A stretch of 64,000 nucleotides of DNA from an uncultured Lachnospiraceae bacterium (GCA_946557105.1 CAMNSZ010000005.1:120540-184539); one strand, 5' to 3'; counted from the first letter of the stretch, positions 28,186 through 38,012 are shown. Notes: generated from the letters alone by a model not told the origin. A program made the numbers and translations.

Positions 28186-28791
28186 TTATCTTGTATCCTT
28201 CATCACATTTTTGTTTTTGATAATGTAATCAATAAGCGAAATCACCGTCAGAGCCAATGCAATCCACATGACTATGTCGGTTATAAACCTTAACTCCCGC
28301 AGGTTATTTTTAAGAAAATGTCCGTTGTTGACTATCATCAGGCAAATCATCACCATCTGAAAGGTGGTCTTAAACTTTCCCCAATAGCTTGCCGCAATCA
28401 CGACGTTATTATCCGCGGCAATCAACCTGAAGCCACTGATTATAAACTCTCTGCTGATTATTACAATCACCACCCATGAAGGGATTCTTCCCATTTCAGT
28501 CAAGGCAATCAACGCCGCACAAACCAAAAGCTTATCTGCCAACGGATCCATAAATTTACCGAAATTTGTCACCATATTATATTTTCTTGCAATCTTCCCA
28601 TCCGCCAGATCCGTCAGGCTGGCAACCACAAAAATTGCCAGCGCTATGTAATCCACATACTCCATAATACCGCCGAAAATTCCAGTAAACCACTCCCAAC
28701 CATGAAATCCTCCCAATAAAAGCAGCACAAACGGTATAATTAAAATAATTCTAAAAATCGTCAGCTTGTTCGGCAAATTCATTTTACTCAT
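28186..28791 (-). CDS. pgsA: CDP-diacylglycerol-glycerol-3-phosphate 3-phosphatidyltransferase
   Basis: Makes phosphatidylglycerophosphate, the first committed step to phosphatidylglycerol and cardiolipin. An integral membrane protein of 201 aa with about five helices and the CDP-alcohol phosphotransferase motif DLADGKIARKYNMVTNFGKFMDPLAD-like core: DGxxAR at about 57-62, then GxxxDxxxD. I start at 28791 (MSKMNLPNK) with GGAG nine bases upstream; it overlaps the rimO end by eight bases. Confidence 0.94.
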   Translation of the reverse strand: MSKMNLPNKLTIFRIILIIPFVLLLLGGFHGWEWFTGIFGGIMEYVDYIALAIFVVASLTDLADGKIARKYNMVTNFGKFMDPLADKLLVCAALIALTEMGRIPSWVVIVIISREFIISGFRLIAADNNVVIAASYWGKFKTTFQMVMICLMIVNNGHFLKNNLRELRFITDIVMWIALALTVISLIDYIIKNKNVMKDTR

Positions 28792-30112
28792 GATAAATTT
28801 CTCCAATCAAATCATAATCATTGGCGCCGGTAACCTTAACCTGCACAAAATCCCCCGTAAGCAAAGCCGCCGTAGTATTGACAAATATATATCCGTCCAC
28901 ATTGGGAGCGTCCCTGTAAGTTCTTCCCACATAGACCTCCTCGTCGGCAACCTTGCCCTCAATCATAACAATAAGCACTCTGCCCACCATGTCATTGGCT
29001 TTTTCAAAGGCAATTTCCTGCTGTAGCTCCATAAGCTCATCTCTTCTCGCCGCCTTTACTTCCTCGGCAATTTGTTCCGGCATTTCCGCAGCGGGCGTAT
29101 CCTCCTCCTGAGAATAAGTAAACACGCCGAGACGATCAAATTCCAGTTCATCTACAAAATTATATAACCGTTCAAAATCCGTCTGACTCTCTCCAGGAAA
29201 ACCGCTAATCAAAGTAGTCCTCAGACAGATATCGGGAATCCTCTCACGAAGCCTTCCAATCATGCTGCGAAGCTCCGTTTCCGTAGTCCGCCTGCCCATA
29301 CGCCTTAAAACATTGTCCGAAGCATGCTGGATGGGCATATCCAAATAATGACAAATCTTTGGCTCTGTGGCAATCGTGTCTATCAGCTCATCCGTAATCT
29401 CCTCGGGATAACAATATAAAATACGAATCCAGCTGATACCGCTTATTTTTGCCAATTCGCGCAAAAGCCGGGGCAGACTCTTTTTCCCGTATATATCCAC
29501 CCCATAGAGGGTGGTCTCCTGCGCCACCAAAATAAGCTCCTTCACACCGCTTTCCGCAAGTCCTGCGGCTTCCGCAAGCAGCTTTTCCATGGGTACGCTA
29601 CGAAAACCTCCTCTCACTTTGGGGATAATACAATAAGTACAATGCTTGTCACAGCCCTCGGCTATTTTCAGATAGGCAAAATGCCCGCCTGTAGTCACTA
29701 CCCGCTTTTGTCCCGTAACCGGCGCTGCATTGATATCCTGATAATGGTTACGACATTTGCCCTCAAGCGTCTCCTCCAATGCCTCCGCAATCTCTAAAAC
29801 AGCTGTGGTTCCTATAATGGCGTCTACCTGAGGGATTTCGGTCTGAATCTCCTCCCTATAGCGCTGGGCAAGGCAGCCTGCTGCAATCAGCGCCTTCAGC
29901 TGTCCGTTCTCCCTTCGCTGTGCCATCTCCAAAAGGACATTGATGCTTTCTTCCTTTGCATCACCGATAAAACAGCAGGTATTCACCACTGCCGCTTCCG
30001 CCTCGGTCTCGTCATCTGTAAAAGTATATCCCTTTTCCTGCAGCGTTCCCAGCATCATCTCGGAATCCACCAAGTTTTTGTCACAGCCTAAAGATATTAA
30101 TAGTATTTTCAT
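28784..30112 (-). CDS. rimO: Ribosomal protein uS12 methylthiotransferase RimO
   Basis: Radical-SAM enzyme that adds a methylthio group to Asp of ribosomal protein S12. Order: N-terminal UPF0004 domain with SLGCDKNLVDSE and further Cys (NTCCFIG, AAGCLAQRY), the radical-SAM domain with CDKHCTYCIIP (three Cys for the second 4Fe-4S cluster), and a TRAM domain at the C-terminus. At 442 aa it is normal. RimO rather than MiaB is suggested by the ISLGCDKNLVDSE start and GVDIYGKKSLP segment. It couples to pgsA. Confidence 0.95.
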   Translation of the reverse strand: MKILLISLGCDKNLVDSEMMLGTLQEKGYTFTDDETEAEAAVVNTCCFIGDAKEESINVLLEMAQRRENGQLKALIAAGCLAQRYREEIQTEIPQVDAIIGTTAVLEIAEALEETLEGKCRNHYQDINAAPVTGQKRVVTTGGHFAYLKIAEGCDKHCTYCIIPKVRGGFRSVPMEKLLAEAAGLAESGVKELILVAQETTLYGVDIYGKKSLPRLLRELAKISGISWIRILYCYPEEITDELIDTIATEPKICHYLDMPIQHASDNVLRRMGRRTTETELRSMIGRLRERIPDICLRTTLISGFPGESQTDFERLYNFVDELEFDRLGVFTYSQEEDTPAAEMPEQIAEEVKAARRDELMELQQEIAFEKANDMVGRVLIVMIEGKVADEEVYVGRTYRDAPNVDGYIFVNTTAALLTGDFVQVKVTGANDYDLIGEIYHE

Positions 30113-30170
30113 AGAAACCTTTCCAAAACCAAAGAATAGCTGGGCAAAAAGCGCCAGCTATCATTACTCC

Positions 30171-30404
30171 TTATTCCTCGTCGCCCAAAATCTTAATCTT
30201 GCCCTGATTTAATTCCTCCACGGCAACGGACAGCGGCTTTTTATCCTTCCCCTCTACCAGAGGCTCGTCTCCGCCGATAATCTGCCTTGCCCTCTTAGAC
30301 GTGGCCATAACAATAGAATAACGGCTGTTTACCACAGGCGCTTCTCCCGGCTCTACCTCACTGTTTACTACCTTCATCAAATCTGAATAAGACGGATGTA
30401 ACAT
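30171..30404 (-). CDS. rpoZ: DNA-directed RNA polymerase omega subunit
   Basis: Small (77 aa) polymerase assembly subunit. SYSDLMKVVNSEVEPGEAPVVNSRYSIVMATSKRARQI carries the family pattern (here: SRYSIVMATSKRARQI), ending in VAVEELNQGKIKI. I start at 30404 (MLHPSYSDL), because it overlaps the gmk stop by one base (TAATG) and has GGAGC upstream; the frame extends 39 codons further inside gmk. The gmk-rpoZ order is conserved in Firmicutes. Confidence 0.94.
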   Translation of the reverse strand: MLHPSYSDLMKVVNSEVEPGEAPVVNSRYSIVMATSKRARQIIGGDEPLVEGKDKKPLSVAVEELNQGKIKILGDEE

Positions 30405-31039
30405 TATTTTGCTCCTTCCTGAAACTCTTTGAGTTCTTTCCTGATTTCCTTTATAAATGCTTCTCTGCGAACAGGCGCCCTGCGCGAAGCGTCCACCAGC
30501 CGGTGAAGCTCCTCCACACAAACGTCCAGATTATCATTTACCACAATATAATCATAGGCCTCTATGCCTTCTGATTCCTCGCTTGCGCGGACCAGACGTT
30601 TTCTGATCACCTCTGCGCTCTCCGTTCCTCTTCCCACCAGCCTGCGCTCTAACTCCTTAACGTTAGGAGGCGTTACAAACATAAGAAGACTTTCGGGAAA
30701 CTTTTTCTTAACCTGCAAAGCTCCCTGTATTTCAATCTCCAAAATAACATCCTTACCCGCGTCCAGCTGCTCTTCCACATAATCCTTGGGAGTTCCGTAG
30801 TAATTGTCACAGTAGGAGGCATATTCGATAAGGCCGTCCTCCTTGATTCTTTCCTCAAACTCCCTCTTACTTACAAAAAAGTATTCTACTCCGTCACGCT
30901 CTCCCTCTCTGGGGCTTCTGGTCGTCATGGATATGGACAGTGCATAATTATCATAGGTCTGCAAAAGTCTTTTCATCAAAGTACCCTTACCCGCTCCCGA
31001 AAAACCGGATATTACAATTAAAATTCCTTTTTCCTTCAT
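30404..31039 (-). CDS. gmk: Guanylate kinase
   Basis: Phosphorylates GMP to GDP with ATP. P-loop GFSGAGKGTLMKRLL at about residues 12-26, then SMTTRSPREGERDGVEYFFVS for GMP binding, and the lid with GRGTESAEVIRKRL. At 211 aa it is normal. The start follows remA by 27 bases; it is translationally coupled to rpoZ. Confidence 0.96.
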   Translation of the reverse strand: MKEKGILIVISGFSGAGKGTLMKRLLQTYDNYALSISMTTRSPREGERDGVEYFFVSKREFEERIKEDGLIEYASYCDNYYGTPKDYVEEQLDAGKDVILEIEIQGALQVKKKFPESLLMFVTPPNVKELERRLVGRGTESAEVIRKRLVRASEESEGIEAYDYIVVNDNLDVCVEELHRLVDASRRAPVRREAFIKEIRKELKEFQEGAK

Positions 31040-31066
31040 TCTCTTTTGCCACCCTCCAAATATGAT

Positions 31067-31348
31067 TTATACGACGTCCTGTACACCGTCGCTATCTGCA
31101 GGCTCGTCAGAACATGCCTGCGCACGTCCTGCAATGGTTTCGGGAAGAAGCGCCGAAAGCACCACCTGACTGTTTTCCATTACCAGAACCGACTTGGTCT
31201 TTCTCCCCTGAGTCGCGTCTATTGCCGTACCTGTCTCTTTCGCCTTCTGTACCAGACGCTTGATAGGCGCTGCATCCGGACTTACGATGGCAATAATCTT
31301 TTCAGTATTTACAATATTTCCAAAACCTATATGAATTAGTTTATTCAT
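31067..31348 (-). CDS. remA: RemA-family regulatory protein (DUF370)
   Basis: DUF370 protein; in Bacillus RemA is a DNA-binding activator of biofilm matrix and osmoprotection genes. The start at 31348 (MNKLIHIGFGN) has AGGG upstream; the conserved core is NKLIHIGFGN, IVSPDAAPIKRLVQ, ATQGRKTKSVLVMENSQVVLSAL. It has a 15-residue acidic tail. It lies between yicC and gmk, the standard order. Its regulatory target in this organism is unknown. Confidence 0.93.
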   Translation of the reverse strand: MNKLIHIGFGNIVNTEKIIAIVSPDAAPIKRLVQKAKETGTAIDATQGRKTKSVLVMENSQVVLSALLPETIAGRAQACSDEPADSDGVQDVV

Positions 31349-31355
31349 TGATACC

Positions 31356-32234
31356 CTACTCAATATTCTGAATTTGTTCCCTGACCTTCTCAATCTCCGT
31401 CTTCAGCTCAATTGCGCAATTGGAAACCTCAAGGTCGTTTGCCTTGGAGAGAATGGTATTTGCTTCCCTGTTCATCTCCTGTGCAATGAAATCAAGCTTA
31501 CGCCCTATACTTCCGCCTTCCAAAAGAGTCCTTTTTGTGGTTTCTATATGGCTGCGCAGACGTACGATTTCTTCGTCCACACAAGCCTTGTCTGCAAAAA
31601 TAGTAACCTCGGTAAGCAGCCTGCTCTCATCAACGGCAGTATCGCCTAAAAGCTCCCTTACCTTCTCCTCAAGCTTCTGCTTGTATTCACTGACAATCCG
31701 TGGAGAACGCTCCTCCACAAAAGCAACCAGCTTCAGCATACCGTCCAGCTTTTCTGTTAAATCGTCTCTTAGGTGTTCACCCTCAACGATGCGGCTTTGC
31801 ACAAACATTTCGGCAGCGGCCGCCACCGTCCTTTGAAGCTCCTTCCAAAGCTCTTCCTCATCAATATTGTGCTCCTCCATGGTCAGAACCTCAGGGTATC
31901 TGGACAGGGCGGACACGCAAATATCGTCTTCCAATCCGAAATCCTCGGCTATGAGACGCAGGTATTTTAAATATTCCGCCGCCAGCTCCTTATTGTAGCG
32001 CACGTTGGAATTATTCTCTGTAAAGTCCTCGTAGGTAATAAAAACATCAATCTTGCCTCGGGAAATATAATTTTTCAGTTCACCGCGGATTGCCGACTCA
32101 AAAAAATTCAGCTTCTTGGGCAGCTTTATATTTACATCCAAATAGCGGTGATTGACAGATTTCATTTCCACTGCAAATTTCCGGTTATTCTCGGCAGTCT
32201 CCGATCTGCCAAAGCCTGTCATACTCTTTATCAT
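31356..32234 (-). CDS. yicC: YicC family endoribonuclease
   Basis: Member of the YicC/YloC family, shown in E. coli to act on RNA. Signature start MIKSMTGFGR at 32234, with GGAG five bases upstream, then KSVNHRYLDVNIKLP; the C-terminal DUF1732 region has LDFIAQEMNREANTILSKA. At 292 aa it has normal length. First gene of the yicC-remA-gmk-rpoZ-rimO-pgsA-cinA operon, behind a clear promoter at 32284-32312. Confidence 0.94.
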   Translation of the reverse strand: MIKSMTGFGRSETAENNRKFAVEMKSVNHRYLDVNIKLPKKLNFFESAIRGELKNYISRGKIDVFITYEDFTENNSNVRYNKELAAEYLKYLRLIAEDFGLEDDICVSALSRYPEVLTMEEHNIDEEELWKELQRTVAAAAEMFVQSRIVEGEHLRDDLTEKLDGMLKLVAFVEERSPRIVSEYKQKLEEKVRELLGDTAVDESRLLTEVTIFADKACVDEEIVRLRSHIETTKRTLLEGGSIGRKLDFIAQEMNREANTILSKANDLEVSNCAIELKTEIEKVREQIQNIE

Positions 32235-32283
32235 GGGGGCTCCAATCTGCTTAATCAAACTATATCTCCATATACTTCAATCC

Positions 32284-32312
32284 ATTATAGAATAAGTTTC
32301 CAGACACGTCAA
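32284..32312 (-). promoter_or_regulatory. Sigma-A promoter of the yicC-gmk-rimO operon
   Basis: Minus-strand TTGACG (32307-32312), 17-base spacer, TATAAT (32284-32289), about 45 bases before yicC. Confidence 0.85.
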
Positions 32313-32484
32313 GGCTTAGTCTATTCTATTTTTTCGCATCAGTCGGACTCATAATGGTTTCTTTTCCAGCAGAAATCTGCTACAATCTATAACAGCAATG
32401 AAATCCGGAAGGAAAACACCGTAGGTTTTCCCTTTTTGCCCGCGTATTTCAATTGTATATTTAAGAACAAGCGAGGAATCTATC

Positions 32485-34233
32485 ATGGCTTTTGACGGCG
32501 TTACCATAGCAAATGTAGTTTACGAATTAAATAAGGAGCTTGCAGGCGGGCGGCTATATAAAATTGCCCAGCCGGAGAACGACGAGCTTTTGCTCACCGT
32601 GAAAACCTCCGAAGGACAAAAACGTCTTTTTATTTCCGCAGACGCTTCCCTTCCCCTGATTTATCTGACAAAAAGCAACAAGCAAAGCCCGCTTACGGCT
32701 CCCAACTTCTGTATGCTTTTGCGCAAGCACCTGCAGAACGGACGCATTACCGAAATCACCCAGCCGGGGCTTGAGCGTATCGTCCGTATTCATATTGAGC
32801 ATCTGAACGAGATGGGCGACCTCTGCCGCAAAACCTTAATCGTGGAAATTATGGGAAAGCACAGCAATATTATTTTTTGCAATGAGGAAAATATAATTAT
32901 AGACAGCATTAAACATGTCTCCGCAGCGGTGAGCAGCGTGCGGGAGGTTTTGCCCGGCAAGCCTTATTTTGTTGCGGACACACAAGACAAGCTGGATGCC
33001 CTAAGCGTCGGTTACGATACCTTCCGCAGCGCCGTCGGCGCGAAGCCCCAGCCTTTGTTCAAGGCCCTTTACGGCAGCTTTACAGGAATTTCTCCTGTGC
33101 TCGCTCAGGAGCTTTGTTATCAGGCGGGGTTGGACGGGGAACAGCCTACGGCAGCTTTCGATGCGGACGCTTATAAGGCGCTCTATCAGGTATTTGAGCG
33201 CATGGTTATTGCCATAAAAGAAAATCGTTTTATACCAAATATAGCGTACACAGGAAAGCAGCCCGTAGAATTTGCCGCTGTTCCCTTGACCATGTATGTC
33301 TCCGGTACGGATAAAACCGTTTCCTGCCCCTCCATGTCTTCCCTTTTGGAGACTTACTATGCGGAAAAGAATACGATTACCCGTATTCGCCAGAAGTCAG
33401 CCGATTTAAGACGGATTGTACAAACTGCTCTTGAAAGAAATATCAAGAAATATGATTTACAGCTGCGTCAGATGAAGGACACCGAAAAAAGGGAAAACTA
33501 CCGCATTTACGGGGAATTGTTAAACACCTACGGCTATGGCGCCGCCCTTGGAGCCAAGTCTTTGGAGGCATTGAATTATTATACCGGCGAAACCGTTACC
33601 ATTCCCTTAGATCCTACTCTTACCACTACGGAAAACGCCCAAAAATATTTTGACAAATATAACAAGCTGAAACGTACCTATGAGGCTCTTTCAAAGCTAA
33701 CGGAGGAAGTGAAGTCGGAAATTGGCCATTTGGAATCCGTCAGCGCTTCACTGGATATCGCTCTCAGAGAGGAAGATTTAGCCCAAATCAAGGAGGAGCT
33801 TACGGACAGCGGCTACATCCGCAGAAAGGGAGGCGGAAAGAAAGCAAAAATTACCAGCAAGCCCTTCCATTACCTTAGCAGCGACGGCTTCCACATTTAT
33901 GTGGGAAAGAATAATTACCAGAACGATGAGCTCACCTTTAAGCTTGCTACAGGCAACGACTGGTGGTTTCATGCCAAGGACATGCCCGGCTCCCATGTTA
34001 TTGTAAAGACCGAAGGCGCCGGGGAGCTTCCCGACCGAACCTTCGAGGAAGCAGGACGCCTTGCCGCTTACTACTCCAAAGCCCGCGGACAGGATAAGGT
34101 TGAAATCGATTACATCCAAAAAAAGCATGTTAAAAAGCCTGCTGGCTCCAAACCCGGCTTCGTGGTATACTACACCAATTACTCCCTGATGATTGACTGC
34201 GATATCACGGGTATCGAAAAGCTAAATGAATAA
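32485..34233 (+). CDS. rqcH: Ribosome quality control protein RqcH (NFACT family)
   Basis: Bacterial Rqc2/NEMF homologue that adds C-terminal alanine tails to nascent chains on obstructed 50S subunits; older name fibronectin-binding protein FbpA. NFACT-N domain with MAFDGVTIANVVYELNKEL start and GGRLYKI; helix-hairpin-helix around residue 190; a long coiled coil (about 290-430); the NFACT-R domain with IYVGKNNYQNDELTFK and WWFHAKDMPGSHVIVK. At 582 aa it is full length. Divergent from yicC. A GNAT gene follows at 34 bases. Confidence 0.94.
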   Translation: MAFDGVTIANVVYELNKELAGGRLYKIAQPENDELLLTVKTSEGQKRLFISADASLPLIYLTKSNKQSPLTAPNFCMLLRKHLQNGRITEITQPGLERIVRIHIEHLNEMGDLCRKTLIVEIMGKHSNIIFCNEENIIIDSIKHVSAAVSSVREVLPGKPYFVADTQDKLDALSVGYDTFRSAVGAKPQPLFKALYGSFTGISPVLAQELCYQAGLDGEQPTAAFDADAYKALYQVFERMVIAIKENRFIPNIAYTGKQPVEFAAVPLTMYVSGTDKTVSCPSMSSLLETYYAEKNTITRIRQKSADLRRIVQTALERNIKKYDLQLRQMKDTEKRENYRIYGELLNTYGYGAALGAKSLEALNYYTGETVTIPLDPTLTTTENAQKYFDKYNKLKRTYEALSKLTEEVKSEIGHLESVSASLDIALREEDLAQIKEELTDSGYIRRKGGGKKAKITSKPFHYLSSDGFHIYVGKNNYQNDELTFKLATGNDWWFHAKDMPGSHVIVKTEGAGELPDRTFEEAGRLAAYYSKARGQDKVEIDYIQKKHVKKPAGSKPGFVVYYTNYSLMIDCDITGIEKLNE

Positions 34234-34267
34234 ACCTATACTAAACCACCCCATAAGGAGACAAATC

Positions 34268-34888
34268 ATGCCCATTCCATCCTATCGCGCCATCCCGTTA
34301 TCCAAAGCTCAAATCCTCGCCCTCTATACCAACCTTGCGCCCCTTCATTTCCCTCCTGACGAGCTCCGCCCCCTCGAGAATCTGGAAAACCTGTTTTCCA
34401 GAGACGGCTATGAGGGCTTAGGTCTTTACGAATGCTCTAAGCCCCGGCAGCTTTTAGGCTATGCCCTATTTATTCGCGTTCCGGATTTCCCTGTTATGCT
34501 ACTTGATTTTTATGCAATCTTGGAGGAATATCGCTGTCTGGGCTTAGGCGGTATTTTTTTGCGGGAAATCAAAGCACGCTATCAAAACGTCTGCGGTATC
34601 CTCTTAGAGACAGAAGCCGTATCTGCCGCATCCTCCGCTGAGGAAAAAATTTTAAGGGAGCGCCGCAACGCCTTTTACGAAAAAAACGGCGCCGGTAAAA
34701 CCAATGTTTCCAGCGCCGTTTTCGGAGTCTCTTACTCTATTTACTTTTTACCTACGCACAATCCTCCAGATACGTTTTCCGGAAATACAGACGCGTTCCC
34801 CGACACGGAATTTGTGCGCAAGGCTTTAGAAAAAGTCTACCGTTTTATGCTGCCGGACAAGCTTTATAAGCATGTATCCATCTCATGA
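34268..34888 (+). CDS. GNAT-family acetyltransferase
   Basis: Putative N-acetyltransferase of about 206 aa. The pattern is a GNAT fold: LLGYALFIRVPDFPVMLLDFYAILEEYRCLGLGGIFL holds the beta4-beta5 region and a diverged acetyl-CoA loop (RCLGLGG in place of Q/RxxGxG/A), then FYEKNGA near residue 135. I start at 34268 (MPIPSYRAI) with AAGGAG eight bases upstream. Probably cotranscribed with rqcH. The substrate is not deducible. Confidence 0.75.
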   Translation: MPIPSYRAIPLSKAQILALYTNLAPLHFPPDELRPLENLENLFSRDGYEGLGLYECSKPRQLLGYALFIRVPDFPVMLLDFYAILEEYRCLGLGGIFLREIKARYQNVCGILLETEAVSAASSAEEKILRERRNAFYEKNGAGKTNVSSAVFGVSYSIYFLPTHNPPDTFSGNTDAFPDTEFVRKALEKVYRFMLPDKLYKHVSIS

Positions 34889-34897
34889 TATTGCAGA

Positions 34898-36562
34898 CTA
34901 TCTCATCAGACGGCATTTCTTTGCCGCCTTCACCAGCAGATGCCCCTTCGGAAATCCCTTCAGCTCCTGCTCGCTCAAGCCTCTCATAATAATCATCATG
35001 GCAAAATAGACACAGACGCCTACGAGCACTGCGGGAATTAAAGAAATCCGCATGGATGCGGTCAGCATCAACATTCCCTCATACACTGCCCAGGCGGCAG
35101 CTCCCATGAAGCCTGACGAAACAAGGGGTATCAGGAAGGTTTTCACCATCTCCTGCCTATAGCCCACTGCATTGCGCACCGAAATCTGATTAAGCAGACA
35201 CATAATACCCGAGTACAGAGTGTTGGCAATCGCCATACTGTATAAATCCAAATCCGTGTAAAAAAGCAGCGCCAGAGCTACCGCAGTCTGTATAACCAAA
35301 GCTATTCCCGCATTGAAAATCGGCGTATTTACCTTACCAAGACCCTGTAGAATAGAGCCGTTCAAGGTAGACAACGCATAAAATACCACCGACACGGAGA
35401 GCATCATCAGAAGCTTTGCAGCAAGGCTTACCACCTCGTCCGGTCTGGGAAAGAGGAAATAAATCACCGGCTTTGCCAGCACCAACAGACCTACCGCCGA
35501 GGGAATGGAAATGACCATGGTACTCTTGACAGCCAGCCCGATTTTGTCTCTGGCGCCCTGCGCATCCCTTGCCGCAACCAATTGCGCCACCGACGGAATA
35601 ATTGCCGAAGCCATTGCCGTGGCGAAGGCAATGGGAATATTGGACACCGTAAGGGACTGTCCCGTAAAAATTCCCCAATTCGTATAACGTTCCACACTGT
35701 CAAGGTTTTTTATTTCCGGCAGAATCTTCGTGTAAATCCCATTGTTCACCGCTCCGCTCAGATTATATACCGCCGTACTTAAAATAAAGGGAGTGACCAC
35801 CATAGTAATGTTTTTTAATATAGCGCCGTAGGAATCCTGCTCCATATGTCTGTCATGGTCAATTCTGTTATGAATCAGCCTGCGGTTTAAGGCATATATT
35901 CCGAGCATTAACAAAAGTCCGGCAAACACTCCCGCTCCCGTTCCGAGAGCGCTTCCGATAGCTCCATAGGTAGCGCGCGCCACCTGACCTTCCTTGTCGG
36001 CAGGCACCTCCATGGTTCCCATAAAACCGTCTATCAGCAGATATGCCGCACCAACGCTCACCGCCGCGTTTATTATCTGCTCCAAGATTTGGGAAACGGA
36101 GGTCTGGGCCATGCTTTTATGCGCTTGGAAATATCCTCTGAGAACCCCCAAAATGCCGTAAATAAATATTGTGGGAGCAAAGGTGCGCAGCACCGGCACT
36201 GCCGCCTCCTCCACAAAAAGCCCTGCTCCAAAAAATAGAAACAGGCTTGCGGCGCCGCCCACCACCAAAATATATCCTAGAGCGCAAAGAAATATCCTAT
36301 GGGCATTTCTGTATTCCTTCACGGCAAGCTTCGCCGCAATAACCTTGGAGATAGCCGAAGGAATGCTGTAGGAGGATATCAAAAGCACAATGGTATAAAA
36401 CCCGAATGCCGCCTGATAATAGCCCATGCCAAGCTCTCCGATAATAGCATTTAAAGGGCTTCTGTAAAGAAGCCCTATAATTCTGCTGATGATACCCGCC
36501 GCGGCAAGAATACCAGCCTGTACTATGAAATTGCCTTTTTTGCTATTATCTTTGCCTGACAT
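34898..36562 (-). CDS. SpoVB/YtgP-like polysaccharide flippase (MOP superfamily)
   Basis: Integral membrane protein with about 14 helices (554 aa), in the polysaccharide biosynthesis/export family that includes SpoVB, YtgP (lipid II flippase MurJ-like function) and Wzx. Start region AAAGIISRIIGLLYRSPLNAIIG and the repeated positively charged cytoplasmic loops are typical. Its ATG follows the glgA stop codon by four bases, and the ribosome site overlaps that stop, so the two are coupled. Whether it carries lipid II during sporulation or another glycolipid cannot be told. It converges on the GNAT gene with only nine bases between. Confidence 0.88.
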   Translation of the reverse strand: MSGKDNSKKGNFIVQAGILAAAGIISRIIGLLYRSPLNAIIGELGMGYYQAAFGFYTIVLLISSYSIPSAISKVIAAKLAVKEYRNAHRIFLCALGYILVVGGAASLFLFFGAGLFVEEAAVPVLRTFAPTIFIYGILGVLRGYFQAHKSMAQTSVSQILEQIINAAVSVGAAYLLIDGFMGTMEVPADKEGQVARATYGAIGSALGTGAGVFAGLLLMLGIYALNRRLIHNRIDHDRHMEQDSYGAILKNITMVVTPFILSTAVYNLSGAVNNGIYTKILPEIKNLDSVERYTNWGIFTGQSLTVSNIPIAFATAMASAIIPSVAQLVAARDAQGARDKIGLAVKSTMVISIPSAVGLLVLAKPVIYFLFPRPDEVVSLAAKLLMMLSVSVVFYALSTLNGSILQGLGKVNTPIFNAGIALVIQTAVALALLFYTDLDLYSMAIANTLYSGIMCLLNQISVRNAVGYRQEMVKTFLIPLVSSGFMGAAAWAVYEGMLMLTASMRISLIPAVLVGVCVYFAMMIIMRGLSEQELKGFPKGHLLVKAAKKCRLMR

Positions 36563-36566
36563 TTTT

Positions 36567-38012
36567 CTATCCTACCAGCCAATCATACATTTCCTGATAT
36601 TTTCCGGCTGACACCTTCCATGAAAAATCAGCCGCCATAGCACGGTCTACAATCTTGTTCCACTCGCGCTTCTTATCATAATAAATATGCTCCGCATACC
36701 GGATAGTATTCAACATTTCGTGAGCATTATAATTTGAAAAGCTAAAGCCCGTACCCGTGCTTTCATATTCATTATAGGCCTGCACCGTATCCTTAAGCCC
36801 GCCTGTCTCCCTCACGATAGGAATCGTACCATAACGAAGCGACATAAGCTGGCTCAACCCACAGGGCTCAAACAGCGAAGGCATCAGAAACGCATCGCAG
36901 GATGCATAAATCCGATGTGACAGCGCATCCGAATAATAAATATTTGCGGAAACCTTATCGCTGTATTTCCAATCAAAGTGGCGGAACATATTCTCATATC
37001 TCTCTTCACCGGTTCCCAACACGACAAACTGAATATCGTCCTGACATAATTCGTCCATAATATATGCAATCAAATCCAGACCCTTCTGATCCGTAAGCCG
37101 GGAAATCAGACCGATCATCATCTTTTTATCATCCTGCCTTAAACCCAGCTCCTCCTGCAGGGCATGTTTGTTTTTCACCTTTTCCTTACGGAAATTCACT
37201 GCATTGTAGGGCTTTACAATATGCGCGTCCGTCTCGGGATTAAAATCCGTGTAATCAATACCGTTGACGATTCCCCTCAGGTCGCCGCTGCGCGCGCGCA
37301 GCAGTCCATCCAGTCCTTCACCGTAAAAAGCCGTCTTAATCTCCTCCGCATATGTCTCGCTCACCGTTGTCACCGCGTCCGCAAACACGATTCCTCCCTT
37401 TAAGAGATTGGCGTCCTTATATGCCTCAAGCTTATCGGAGGTAAAATAATAATCGGGAAGCCCGGTAATACTTTTTACCGTCTTGACATCCCACTTCCCT
37501 TGGAACTTCAGGTTATGAATCGTCATGATGGATTTCATACCGGTAAAGAACAAATCTCCCCGGAAGCGTTCCTTCATATAAACGGGTATCAAACCCGTCT
37601 GCCAGTCATGGCAATGTACGATATCTGGCTGAAAATTAACCAGCGGAAGCGCAGACAGCACTGCCTTTGAAAAATAAGCGTATTTCTCGATTTCATAGCA
37701 TACGTCGTCCCCGTAGGGCTTGAAACCGCCGAAGTAGCTCTCGTTATCAATAAAGTAATAATGCACGCCGTCCACGACAGCCTCCAGCACGCCCACATAT
37801 ACATTCTTCCAATTAAAATCCATGTAAAAATGGGTTACATACTGAAGCTTATCCTTCATCTCCTGCTTCATGCAGGTGTACTTGGGAAGAAACACGCGCA
37901 CGTCAAAATATTCTTTGTCAATACATTTCGGCAAAGAACCCACTACGTCCGCCAAGCCTCCCGTCTTGATAAAAGGAACTCCCTCTGATGCAACAAACAA
38001 AATTTTTTTCAT
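36567..38012 (-). CDS. glgA: Glycogen synthase (ADP-glucose type)
   Basis: GT5 glucosyltransferase that elongates alpha-1,4-glucan from ADP-glucose. The N-terminal ADP-glucose motif KTGGLADVVGSLPK is at about 17-30; HCHDWQTGLIPVY, the GIVNGIDYTDFNP segment and the C-terminal EPCGLSQLMSLRYG with the conserved Glu are present. At 481 aa it has normal length. Other glg genes are not in the window. It is followed by the flippase gene, an unusual neighbour. Confidence 0.95.
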   Translation of the reverse strand: MKKILFVASEGVPFIKTGGLADVVGSLPKCIDKEYFDVRVFLPKYTCMKQEMKDKLQYVTHFYMDFNWKNVYVGVLEAVVDGVHYYFIDNESYFGGFKPYGDDVCYEIEKYAYFSKAVLSALPLVNFQPDIVHCHDWQTGLIPVYMKERFRGDLFFTGMKSIMTIHNLKFQGKWDVKTVKSITGLPDYYFTSDKLEAYKDANLLKGGIVFADAVTTVSETYAEEIKTAFYGEGLDGLLRARSGDLRGIVNGIDYTDFNPETDAHIVKPYNAVNFRKEKVKNKHALQEELGLRQDDKKMMIGLISRLTDQKGLDLIAYIMDELCQDDIQFVVLGTGEERYENMFRHFDWKYSDKVSANIYYSDALSHRIYASCDAFLMPSLFEPCGLSQLMSLRYGTIPIVRETGGLKDTVQAYNEYESTGTGFSFSNYNAHEMLNTIRYAEHIYYDKKREWNKIVDRAMAADFSWKVSAGKYQEMYDWLVG

